DNA from: JAJECS01 sp965219705
Lineage (GTDB): Bacteria; Chloroflexota; UBA11872
Direction of reading: 5' to 3'
Assembly (NCBI GenBank): GCA_965219705.1
Contig: OZ244789.1
Location: 682,001-746,000, forward strand
Length of the DNA: 64,000 bases
Shown: positions 1 through 9,832 of the stretch, piece by piece
Layout of the letters: the number at the start of each line of letters is the position of its first letter
How positions within the stretch are numbered: position 1 is the stretch's first letter
Notes under the pieces: model-generated
The model's input: only the letters and a program-made list of their open reading frames with translations
The model's database searches: none
What the model was told of the DNA's origin: nothing
Made by a program: the position numbers and the translations under genes

Positions 1-2
1 TA

Positions 3-1565
3 CGCCTACAGCTGGCGCAGGCCCGCTACGATCCGGGCCGCCCAGTGCAGGTGGCGACGGACGTGGAGCGCGACTCGGCGCTGGCTATCGAAGAGCGGCG
101 CCACGACCTGCCAGGGGTGCAGGTCCGCTCCGGGATACGTCGGCAATACCTCCATGGTGACGCCTTCGGGCATATGCTCGGCTTTGTCGGGCCGGTTCCC
201 GCCGAGGCGCTGGAGGAATACCAGGCGCTGGGTGTGGGCTTCGATGAAACGGTCGGGCTGGCGGGCCTCGAGCGCAGATTCCAAGGGGCGTTGCGCGGGA
301 CCGACGGCTCGCGGAGAGTCCAGATCGACGCCCTCGGGCGCGAGTTGAACGAGATCGCTGCCGAGGCTCCCGTCGAGGGACGGCACCTGGTGCTGACCGT
401 CGCCGTGCGCGAGCAGCGGGCGATTCGCGAAATTCTGGCGCGGCATCTGGCCCTGCGCGACTCCGGCGCCGGGGTCGTGGTGGTGATTCGACCGGAGGAC
501 GGGTCGGTCGTGGCCCTCGCGAGCTTGCCCGACTACGACAACAACGCCTTCGGAGCCGGCGGCGACCCCAGTGTGCTCACACGGTTGGTGACCGACGGAC
601 GCCGCCCCCTCATCAACCATGCCGTGGCCGGCCTCTACCCGCCCGGCTCGAGCTACAAAGTTGTCGCGGCCTCAGCGGCGCTCGAGACCGGAATCGTATT
701 GCCGCAAACCAAGATTCCGTGCGACGGCCAGTTGGTGCTGCCGAGCGGCTGGGCTTTCAACGACTGGCTGCCAACCGGCCACGGCATGGTCGACCTGCAC
801 CGCGGCATTTCAGAGTCGTGCAATATCTACTTCTACAGCATCTCCGGCGGAAATCCGTACACCAACCTCACCGGCGTCGGCAATCGGCGGATGGTGGAGT
901 TCGAGCGTGGGTTTGGCTTTGGTGAAGTCAGCGGGATCGACCTTCCCAGCGAGGCGGCCGGCCTGGTGCCAACCGCCGAATGGAAGCAAGGCAACCTGGG
1001 GCAGCCATGGGTCACCGGCGACACCTACCACGCGGCCATCGGCCAGGGGCTCGTGCAGGTCACGCCGCTGCAAATCGCCATGATGTACGCGGCCTTGGGA
1101 AACGGTGGGCGCCTGCTGCGGCCGCGCCTGGTGGACCGCATCGTCGATTCGCAGGGCCACGTCCTGCAGCGGATGCCCGTGAGCGAGCGGGGACAACTGC
1201 CGGTTTCGGATGAGCACCTGCGTCTAATCCGCGACGCCCTCCTGGAAGCCGTCAACGGCCGCAACGGCACCGGTAGGCACGCCCGCTCCGAATTCACCGT
1301 CGTGGCCGGCAAGACGGGCACGGCGGAGTACAGCGGAACGCGCGATTCCAAAGGCAAGCTCCCGAGCCATGCCTGGTTTGCCGGCTACGCACCGGCCGAG
1401 AACCCTGAGTACGCGTTCGCGGTCCTGGTTCGCGACGGCGGCGAAGGCGCCTTTGCGGCCGCTCCAATCGCGCGGGACATCATCGACTATTTGATGACCG
1501 GCCAGATGCCCCCGCTGCCCCAGGACCGTCCGGACTTCATACCGCCGACGCGCCGGCTCGCATGA
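3..1565 (+). CDS. mrdA: Penicillin-binding protein 2 (peptidoglycan transpeptidase), 5'-truncated by the window
   Basis: This class B PBP cross-links peptidoglycan during lateral wall growth, acting outside the membrane. The open frame runs to the window edge without a stop, so the N-terminal anchor and the start lie upstream. About 520 residues are visible. The transpeptidase motifs are in order: SSYK near base 648 (active Ser), SCN near 816 and KTGTAEY near 1311. The first ~110 visible residues fit the PBP dimerisation domain. The stop overlaps the rodA start (ATGA), which matches the usual PBP2-RodA elongasome pair. Class B PBP is secure. PBP2 rather than a division-type PBP rests on the neighbour. 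Confidence 0.93.
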   Translation, partial: RLQLAQARYDPGRPVQVATDVERDSALAIEERRHDLPGVQVRSGIRRQYLHGDAFGHMLGFVGPVPAEALEEYQALGVGFDETVGLAGLERRFQGALRGTDGSRRVQIDALGRELNEIAAEAPVEGRHLVLTVAVREQRAIREILARHLALRDSGAGVVVVIRPEDGSVVALASLPDYDNNAFGAGGDPSVLTRLVTDGRRPLINHAVAGLYPPGSSYKVVAASAALETGIVLPQTKIPCDGQLVLPSGWAFNDWLPTGHGMVDLHRGISESCNIYFYSISGGNPYTNLTGVGNRRMVEFERGFGFGEVSGIDLPSEAAGLVPTAEWKQGNLGQPWVTGDTYHAAIGQGLVQVTPLQIAMMYAALGNGGRLLRPRLVDRIVDSQGHVLQRMPVSERGQLPVSDEHLRLIRDALLEAVNGRNGTGRHARSEFTVVAGKTGTAEYSGTRDSKGKLPSHAWFAGYAPAENPEYAFAVLVRDGGEGAFAAAPIARDIIDYLMTGQMPPLPQDRPDFIPPTRRLA

Positions 1566-2728
1566 CCAGCACTCTGCGGCGCTTTGATCTCGCCGTCATC
1601 ATCCCGTCAATCGCTCTGGTGTCCGCGGGCATCCTGATGCTTTCCACCACCGGCGATCCCGGCCAAACCGGCCTGGAGCACAAGGCGGTCCAGCAAGGCG
1701 TGTTCGTGGCCATCGGGCTCGCCGCCGCACTGGTCATGGCGTTCCTGGACTATCGACTGCTCAACGCCGTGGCGCTGCCGGCATTCATTCTTGGCACGAT
1801 CGCGGTAGCCGCCGTTGTGGTGTTCGGCGACGCCAGTCTGGGCGCCCGGCGCTGGTTCGTGATCGGGCCCATCGTGATCCAGCCGTCCGAGATCATGAAG
1901 CTGGCCGCCATCGTGTTCTTGGCACACTTCCTGGCCCGACGCGGAGAACGCATCCGTTCGATTCGCACCCTGCTGCTGAGCCTCGTGCTCATGCTGGTGC
2001 CCGCGGCGCTGGTATTCATCGAGCCCGATCTGGGCTCGGCCCTCGTGTTCGTGGCCGTGTGGCTGGCGATGGTGTTCGTCGCCGGGGCTCGCTGGTGGCA
2101 CGTGCTCGTGCCGGTTGGAGCGGCGCTGGCGGCATTTCCCTTCGGCTGGTTCTTTGCCCAGGACTACATGCGTGAGCGATTCGTCGCATTTCTCGACCCG
2201 GGGAGCGATCCGCTTGGCGCCGGCTACAACGTGCTGCAAGCGCGAATCTCCATTGGCTCCGGCGGCTGGTTGGGGCAGGGGATCGGGCAAGGCACCCAGT
2301 CGCAGCTCGAGTTTCTCCGCGTGCGCGATACCGACTTCATCTATGCCGTGCTCGGCGAGCAACTCGGATTCGTTGGAGCCCTGGGCGTCATCTTGTTCTT
2401 CACCCTTCTGCTCGCCCAGGCCGTGATCATCTCGATTCGCGCACGCGATGATTTTGGCCGCTATCTGGCCATCGGCATTGCGGGCATGTTGTTCTTCCAA
2501 TCCTTCGTCAACATCGGCATGAATGTTGGGCTGATGCCAGTGACCGGGATCACGCTGCCCCTCCTCAGCTTCGGCCGCAACTCACTGGTGGTAACCCTGT
2601 TGGCCATTGGCATCCTCCTGAGCATCAACGCACATCGGACGGCTGCCCCGCACCGGCAGCAGGGCGTCTGGTGGGTATCGAGCGCGACGCGCATGGAGGC
2701 CCGACCGGAAACTCCGCCACGTCCGTGA
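1562..2728 (+). CDS. rodA: RodA, SEDS-family peptidoglycan glycosyltransferase
   Basis: RodA polymerises lipid II into glycan strands and works with PBP2 in the elongasome at the cytoplasmic membrane. The 388-residue product is strongly hydrophobic with about ten membrane segments. It carries SEDS landmarks: FIEPDLGSAL around residue 150, and in the C-terminal third GMNVGLMPVTG followed by LPLLSFG. The ATG overlaps the stop of the PBP gene by four bases. The last ~30 residues are polar and run to the thrB start, so they may be a non-conserved tail. FtsW is the alternative. The PBP2 partner and absence of division genes favour RodA. Confidence 0.93.
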   Translation: MTSTLRRFDLAVIIPSIALVSAGILMLSTTGDPGQTGLEHKAVQQGVFVAIGLAAALVMAFLDYRLLNAVALPAFILGTIAVAAVVVFGDASLGARRWFVIGPIVIQPSEIMKLAAIVFLAHFLARRGERIRSIRTLLLSLVLMLVPAALVFIEPDLGSALVFVAVWLAMVFVAGARWWHVLVPVGAALAAFPFGWFFAQDYMRERFVAFLDPGSDPLGAGYNVLQARISIGSGGWLGQGIGQGTQSQLEFLRVRDTDFIYAVLGEQLGFVGALGVILFFTLLLAQAVIISIRARDDFGRYLAIGIAGMLFFQSFVNIGMNVGLMPVTGITLPLLSFGRNSLVVTLLAIGILLSINAHRTAAPHRQQGVWWVSSATRMEARPETPPRP

Positions 2729-3663
2729 GCGGCCCAGGATGGGCCGAGGTTGCCGTCCCGGCCTCGTCCGGGAATCTGGGCGCCGGATTCGACGCCCTCG
2801 GGCTGGCGCTCGAGCTGCGCGACATCTATCGCTTTGAGCCCAGCCATCACGACCATATCGAGGCCAGCGGCAAGTTCGCGGAATTCGTGCCGCGGGACGT
2901 CCGGCGCAATCTGGCCTTCCGCGCGTTTCGGTCCCTCGCGCCCGCGGCAGCCGGCCCGTACCGGCTGCACGCTCGGCGGATCATCCCCGCGCAAGGCGGC
3001 CTGGGCAGCTCGGCCAGCGCCATTGTCGGCGGACTGGTCGCCGCCAAGCTCGCCTTCGATCTTGACGTGCCGCAGGACGAGCTGCTGCGGCGGGCGAACG
3101 AGCTGGAAGGGCATCCCGACAATGTGGCGCCCGCGCTGCTGGGCGGCATGGTCGTCACGGTGACGGACGGGCCCGAGTTGCACTGGGTGCCACTCGAGTT
3201 TCCAGCCCCGGTGGGCATCGTGCTCGTCGTGCCGGGCTACCGGGTGCCGACCCACCGAGCGCGTCAAGTCCTGCCCGATCAAGTGCCGCGGGCGGATGCG
3301 GTGGCCAACCTCGCCCGCGCGGCGCTCATGGTGGGCGCCGTGCGCCAGGGCCGGTTCGACCTGCTGGGCGTAGCCATGGCCGATCGGCTGCACCAGCCCT
3401 ACCGCGCCACGCTCAATCCGGCGCTGGAGCCTTGCATGACGGCAGCGCTGGGCGCGGGCGCCTACGGCGTCGCGCTGAGTGGATCGGGCCCAACGGTCAT
3501 CGCGTTCTGTCCGCGCGAGCGCAACCTCACGGTCGCCAGCGCGATGGCGGACGCCTGCCTGGACGGCGGCCACACATGCGAGACCTACGTCGTGAGCGCG
3601 GCAGCCACCGGCGCCCAGCCAACCGACGCCTGGCGCACGCGCACACGTCAAGCCGACCTATAA
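2725..3663 (+). CDS. thrB: Homoserine kinase (GHMP kinase)
   Basis: Phosphorylates L-homoserine with ATP in threonine synthesis. The GHMP-kinase signatures are visible: an N-terminal VPASSGNLGAGFDALGLAL block, the Pro/Gly/Ser-rich phosphate loop QGGLGSSASAIVGG, and a C-terminal GAYGVALSGSGPTV motif. The frame is open back to GTG 2671. GTG 2725 is preferred because it overlaps the rodA stop as GTGA and gives about 312 residues, close to the family's size. No other threonine gene is nearby, so it appears to ride in an elongation/purine transcription unit. Family assignment is firm. The start is moderately sure. Confidence 0.9.
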   Translation: MSGPGWAEVAVPASSGNLGAGFDALGLALELRDIYRFEPSHHDHIEASGKFAEFVPRDVRRNLAFRAFRSLAPAAAGPYRLHARRIIPAQGGLGSSASAIVGGLVAAKLAFDLDVPQDELLRRANELEGHPDNVAPALLGGMVVTVTDGPELHWVPLEFPAPVGIVLVVPGYRVPTHRARQVLPDQVPRADAVANLARAALMVGAVRQGRFDLLGVAMADRLHQPYRATLNPALEPCMTAALGAGAYGVALSGSGPTVIAFCPRERNLTVASAMADACLDGGHTCETYVVSAAATGAQPTDAWRTRTRQADL

Positions 3664-3732
3664 TTCACCGACGGCGCGCACCGTTGCCTGAACCAGCAGC
3701 GGGCGCCGCGGGGAGGCCTGCTGCCCACCGAA

Positions 3733-5321
<1,589 letters not shown>

Positions 5322-5331
<10 letters not shown>

Positions 5332-6623
5332 ACGCGCGGCGCGCGAATCCCAAGCTCCTGGTCGTGGGCGGCGGCGGCCGCGAGCACGCGATTTGCTGGC
5401 GGCTGCGGCACGACCGGCCGCACGCGGAGATCTACTGCGCGCCGGGCAACGCGGGAACGGTGGACGTCGCCCGAACGCTCGATATCGGGGCGGGCGATGT
5501 CGACGATCTCGTCCGCTGGGCCGCGACGGAACGCCCGGACCTGGTCGTCGTCGGCCCCGAGGATCCGCTGATCAACGGGATCGTGGACGAGCTGCACGAC
5601 ATTGGTGTGCCGGCCTTCGGACCGACGCGGCGGGCGGCCGAGATCGAGGGCAGCAAGGCCTTCTCGGGCGCCCTTGTCGCGCGCCTCGGCGTGCCGGCTG
5701 CCGCCCACGCCACGTTCGATGACGTCGACGCGGCGCTGGCCTATGTCGAGGACGAACCCGGGGGAGTCGTCGTCAAGGCCGACGGCCCGGCTCTCGGCAA
5801 GGGCGTGATTGTCTGCAGCACCCCCGACGAGGCCGGCGACGCGATCCGGCAAATGATGGTCGATGGGGCGTTCGGCGCCTCCGGCGCGCGCGTCGTGGTG
5901 CAGGAGCGGCTGCGTGGTCCCGAGCTCTCGCTGTTCGCGCTATCGGACGGCCAAAGCTTTCGCACCATTGGCGTGGCCCGCGACTACAAGCGCATCGGCG
6001 ACGGCGACCAGGGGCCAAACACAGGCGGCATCGGGAGCTACACACCGGTGCCCGACGCGCCCGCGGAGCTTGTATCGCGCATCGAGCGTGAAATCATCGG
6101 CCCGGTCCTGGCCGGCCTGCGGGCGGCGGGGAGGCCGTATGTCGGCGTGCTCTACGCGGGGCTGATCCTCACGGCCCACGGTCCCAAAGTGATCGAATTC
6201 AACTGTCGCATGGGCGACCCGGAAACCCAGGTGGTCCTCCCCGTGCTGCAGGGCGACTTCGTGGAGCTTCTCCACGCCGCGGTAGACGGCACACTGGACC
6301 GCACCCGTATCCGTCGACCAATAGAGGCGGCCGTTGCCGTAGTGCTCACCTCTGAAGGATATCCGGGGCCATCCGTGAGCGGTCGGCCCATCACCGGGCT
6401 AGACGATATCGATCGCGGCCTGGTCTTCCATGCCGGCACCGAACGGCGCGACGGCGTGGTTCGGACGTCGGGAGGACGTGTCTTGGCGGCGGTAGGCATC
6501 GCGGACGATTTGGGCGAGGCCCGCGACGAGGCCTACGCCATCGCCGGGACAATACAGTTTGAGGGCGCCGCCTATCGGTCGGACATCGCCGCCGACGCGC
6601 TTGGCGTGGCGGTCGGGCAGTGA
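5322..6623 (+). CDS. purD: Phosphoribosylamine-glycine ligase (GAR synthetase)
   Basis: ATP-grasp enzyme that joins glycine to 5-phosphoribosylamine, step 2 of purine synthesis. The N-terminus carries LLVVGGGGREHAICWRL. The ATP-grasp region has VVKADGPALGKGV and, further on, VIEFNCRMGDPETQ, the metal-binding block typical of PurD. The length of 433 residues is standard. The ATG lies inside the last codons of guaA, and the stop overlaps the GTG of purB, so it sits in a chain of overlapping genes. Confidence 0.96.
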
Positions 6624-7963
6624 TTCCCCGCTACACCCGGCCCGAGATGGGCGCCATCTGGGACCGCCAGATGTATTTCGAATGCCAGCGGCGCGTCGAG
6701 TTGGCCGCGGTCAACGCCTGGGCGCGCGAAGGCCGAATACCGGCCGGCGACGCCGCCCTGCTACAACGCGCTAGCTTCAGCCTGGCGCGCATCGACGAGC
6801 TGGAGCGAACGAGCGATCACGAGACGAACGCCTTCGTGGATGCCCTCGCCGAGTCGGTGGGTCCCGAGGGCCGCTGGCTGCACCTGGGGCTCACGTCGTC
6901 GGACGTCCTGGACACGGGGCTGGCGCTGCAACTCGTAGCGGCCGCGAACCAGCTCCTGACCCGGCTGGACGACTTGGCGGAGGTCCTGACCGGGCTGGCG
7001 CACGAACATCGCGACACGCTCATGATCGGCCGCAGCCACGGGGTGCACGCGGAGCCGATCACGTTCGGATTCAAACTGCTGATTTGGATCGACGAGGTGC
7101 ACCGCCAGCGCCAGCGCCTATGCGATGCACAAGCCACCGTGGCCGTCGGCAAGATCTCAGGGTCGGTGGGCACGCATGCCCACGTGCCGCCGCGGGTCGA
7201 GGAATGGGCCTGTGGCGAGCTTGGCTTGGCGGCGGCGCCCGTCACGAACCAGATCGTGCAGCGCGATCGCCACGCCCACTTCATGACGTCGCTCGCGGGC
7301 TTGGCAAGCTCGCTTGACAAATTTGCCACCGAGATCCGCAGCTTGCAGCGCACCGAGATTCGCGAGGTCGAAGAGCCGTTCGAAGAAGGCCGCCACGGAT
7401 CGTCGTCCATGCCGCACAAGCGCAATCCGTCGCGCTGCGAGCGCGTATCGGGTCTGGCGCGCGTGGTCCGCGCCAATGCGCAGGCAGCGCTGGAAAACGT
7501 GGCCTTGTGGCACGAACGCGACATCAGCCATTCGTCAGCGGAGCGGGTGATCATCCCCGACTCATGCATCGCGCTGGACTACATGCTGTGGCTCTTCACC
7601 AACGTGATGCGCGACTTGCGGGTCTATCCGGAACGTATGCGCGCAAACGTCGACATGACCGGGGGCCTGATCTATTCGCAGGCGATCATGCTGGCGCTCG
7701 TGCGGGCCGGCATGTCGCGCCAGGAGGCCTACGCTATCGTGCAGGATCACGCCGGTGCGGCATGGACGGGCGGTGCGTCATTTCGCGAGCTGATCGCCGG
7801 AGACGCGCGCGTGACGGACCGGCTGACACCGGACGACCTGGATCAAGCGTTCAGCCCGGCGCCACACTTGAGATGGATCGACGCTGCATACGAGAGACTA
7901 GGCTTGGATGAAAACGCCGCGCCGGCTGCCCCGGTGCGATCGGCGGAGGTGAGCCCGACATGA
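6620..7963 (+). CDS. purB: Adenylosuccinate lyase
   Basis: Cleaves SAICAR to AICAR and adenylosuccinate to AMP, releasing fumarate, so it serves two steps of the pathway. The fumarase/aspartase superfamily signature SSSMPHKRNP lies near residue 260, in the mobile loop carrying the catalytic Ser. TSSDVLDT near residue 93 and a HGVHAEP block near residue 142 are also family landmarks. At 447 residues it matches the shorter bacterial PurB class. Its GTG start overlaps the purD stop, and its stop overlaps the purC ATG as ATGA. Confidence 0.96.
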   Translation: MIPRYTRPEMGAIWDRQMYFECQRRVELAAVNAWAREGRIPAGDAALLQRASFSLARIDELERTSDHETNAFVDALAESVGPEGRWLHLGLTSSDVLDTGLALQLVAAANQLLTRLDDLAEVLTGLAHEHRDTLMIGRSHGVHAEPITFGFKLLIWIDEVHRQRQRLCDAQATVAVGKISGSVGTHAHVPPRVEEWACGELGLAAAPVTNQIVQRDRHAHFMTSLAGLASSLDKFATEIRSLQRTEIREVEEPFEEGRHGSSSMPHKRNPSRCERVSGLARVVRANAQAALENVALWHERDISHSSAERVIIPDSCIALDYMLWLFTNVMRDLRVYPERMRANVDMTGGLIYSQAIMLALVRAGMSRQEAYAIVQDHAGAAWTGGASFRELIAGDARVTDRLTPDDLDQAFSPAPHLRWIDAAYERLGLDENAAPAAPVRSAEVSPT

Positions 7964-8841
7964 CGACGAGGACAGTTACCCAAACCGAATTGGAAGGCCT
8001 GCGGCTGCTCAACCGCGGGAAAGTGCGCGATATCTACGACTTGGACGACAACCTGCTCATCGTTACCACCGACCGCATCTCAGCGTTCGACCACGTGCTG
8101 CCAACCGCCATTCCGGACAAAGGCGCCGTGCTCACGGCCATGTCGGAGCGCTGGTTCGGCCTCACCGAGGACCTGGTGCCCAATCACCTCATCACGACGG
8201 ACGTGGACGCCATGGGCGACGACGTGCGCCGGCACGCCGACGTGCTGCGGGGCCGCACCATGTTGGTCAAGCGAGCCGAGCGCATCGACGCGGAGTGCGT
8301 CGTGCGCGGCTACATCACCGGCTCGGGCTGGGTGGACTATCAGCGCAGCGGCCAGATCTGCGGCATCGACATCCCTCCCGACATGCAGGAGGCCGAGCCG
8401 TTCGCGGAGCCCCTGTTCACCCCGGCGACGAAAGCCGAGACCGGCCACGACGAGAACATCAGCTTTGCCCAGCTCAGCGACATGGTGGGCGCCGACCTCG
8501 CCCAACGCCTGCGCGAGGCCAGCATCGCGGTGTACGCGCGCGGCCGCGACTACGCGAGCGACCGAGGCATCATCCTGGCCGACACGAAATTCGAGTTTGG
8601 ATGGGTGGACGGCGAGCTGACCCTGATCGACGAGATCCTCACGCCCGATTCGTCCCGGTTCTGGGACGTCGACGAGTACGCGGTCGGGCTCTCGCCACCG
8701 AGCTTCGACAAGCAGATCGTGCGCAACCACCTCATTGAGATGGGATGGGATCGCGAACCTCCGATTCCGGCGCTGCCGGCCGAGATCGTCGAGCGCACTG
8801 CGGCGCGCTATCGCGAGATTCACGAGCGCTTGGCGGCGTGA
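7960..8841 (+). CDS. purC: SAICAR synthetase
   Basis: Condenses CAIR with aspartate using ATP. Visible landmarks are the N-terminal GKVRDIYDL, TDRISAFDHVLP, the VVRGYITGSGW block and the substrate loop LADTKFEFG. The C-terminal DSSRFWD also fits. The product is 293 residues, the size of the longer SAICAR synthetase form. It is linked by 4-base overlaps to purB upstream and to purS downstream. Its substrate CAIR requires PurE (with or without PurK), and neither gene is present here. Confidence 0.96.
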   Translation: MTTRTVTQTELEGLRLLNRGKVRDIYDLDDNLLIVTTDRISAFDHVLPTAIPDKGAVLTAMSERWFGLTEDLVPNHLITTDVDAMGDDVRRHADVLRGRTMLVKRAERIDAECVVRGYITGSGWVDYQRSGQICGIDIPPDMQEAEPFAEPLFTPATKAETGHDENISFAQLSDMVGADLAQRLREASIAVYARGRDYASDRGIILADTKFEFGWVDGELTLIDEILTPDSSRFWDVDEYAVGLSPPSFDKQIVRNHLIEMGWDREPPIPALPAEIVERTAARYREIHERLAA

Positions 8842-9134
8842 GCGGCGTACCCAGGACCTACACGGCGCACGTATTCGTCCGCCTCAAACCCGGCGTCAAC
8901 GATCCGCAAGGCGCCACGGTAGCCACGGGGTTGCGCGATCTCGGCTTCAACGGCATCCGCGACGTGCGCGTCGGCAAGATTGTCGACATCGAATTTGTCG
9001 CCGAGGACGCCTCGAGCGCCCGCGACCGCGTGCAAGCAATGTGCCGGCAACTGCTGATCAACCCCGTCATCGAGTCGTTCGATTTGAAGCTGATCGAGCC
9101 GCAGCCTCTCAAGCTGAGCGATACCGCCTGGTAG
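8838..9134 (+). CDS. purS: FGAM synthase subunit PurS
   Basis: PurS bridges the glutaminase PurQ and the synthetase PurL and helps pass ammonia between them. The 98-residue product starts with TYTAHVFVRLKPGVNDPQG and keeps the short alpha/beta pattern ending ESFDLKLIE, as in PurS. The reading frame stays open further upstream inside purC, but GTG 8838 overlaps the purC stop as GTGA and gives the right size. PurS with small PurL and PurQ is the arrangement of Gram-positives, Chloroflexota and archaea. Gammaproteobacteria use a single large PurL instead. Confidence 0.93.
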   Translation: MSGVPRTYTAHVFVRLKPGVNDPQGATVATGLRDLGFNGIRDVRVGKIVDIEFVAEDASSARDRVQAMCRQLLINPVIESFDLKLIEPQPLKLSDTAW

Positions 9135-9139
9135 CCAAG

Positions 9140-9832
9140 ATGCGCGCGGCGGTGATCGTGTTTCCCGGCAGCAATTGCGACACGGACACGCACTATGCGC
9201 TGACGGAGGTCATGGGGGTGCCGACCGATCTGGTATGGCACGCCACGCCGTCGTTGGAGGGCTACGACCTCGTCGTGCTGCCGGGCGGGTTCAGCTACGG
9301 AGACTACTTGCGCACCGGCGCGATGGCCGCGAATGCCCGAGTGATGCGCGCCGTACGGGAGGCGGCCGATCGGGGCGTGCCCGTGCTCGGCATCTGCAAC
9401 GGCTTTCAGATCTTGCTCGAAGCGGGGCTGCTGCCCGGCGCGATGCTGCCAAACGCCAGCGTCGCGTTCCGCTGCGAATGGGTGCACGTGCGCGTCGAAA
9501 CGCCCCGCACGCCCTTCACGGAATCCGCCGCTGTCGGCCAGGTGCTGCGCATGCCGATCGCCCATGGCGAGGGCAACTACGTCGCGGACGCCGCCACCCT
9601 GGAGGAGCTGCACGACAACGACCAGATCGTCTGGCGCTACACGGACGACGCCGGCAATCGATCGGCGGCGGCGAATCCCAACGGCTCGGTCGGCGATATC
9701 GCCGGCATTTGCAACGCCCGGCGCAATGTCGTTGGCCTCATGCCCCACCCCGAGCGCTGCAGCGAGCCGGCGCTGGGCGGCGCCGACGGGCGCCTGCTGT
9801 GGGAATCGGTGCTCGCCCACGTCGCCGCGTGA
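9140..9832 (+). CDS. purQ: FGAM synthase glutaminase subunit PurQ
   Basis: Releases ammonia from glutamine for PurL. It is a class I amidotransferase of 230 residues. The N-terminus reads VIVFPGSNCDTD, the nucleophile Cys lies in GICNGFQIL, and the His/Glu pair lies in LMPHPER. It starts five bases after the purS stop, and its stop overlaps the GTG of purL (GTGA at 9829-9832). The N-terminal extension of the open frame runs through purS in another frame and is not used. Confidence 0.95.
   Translation: MRAAVIVFPGSNCDTDTHYALTEVMGVPTDLVWHATPSLEGYDLVVLPGGFSYGDYLRTGAMAANARVMRAVREAADRGVPVLGICNGFQILLEAGLLPGAMLPNASVAFRCEWVHVRVETPRTPFTESAAVGQVLRMPIAHGEGNYVADAATLEELHDNDQIVWRYTDDAGNRSAAANPNGSVGDIAGICNARRNVVGLMPHPERCSEPALGGADGRLLWESVLAHVAA

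Noticed and set aside
1607..2500. Minus-strand open frame of 297 codons opposite rodA
   Set aside because: Highly polar and His/Gln-rich because it is the complement of membrane-helix codons. No family features.
2461..3651. Minus-strand open frame of 396 codons opposite rodA and thrB
   Set aside because: It lies fully antisense to two recognised genes, with shadow-type composition and no motif.
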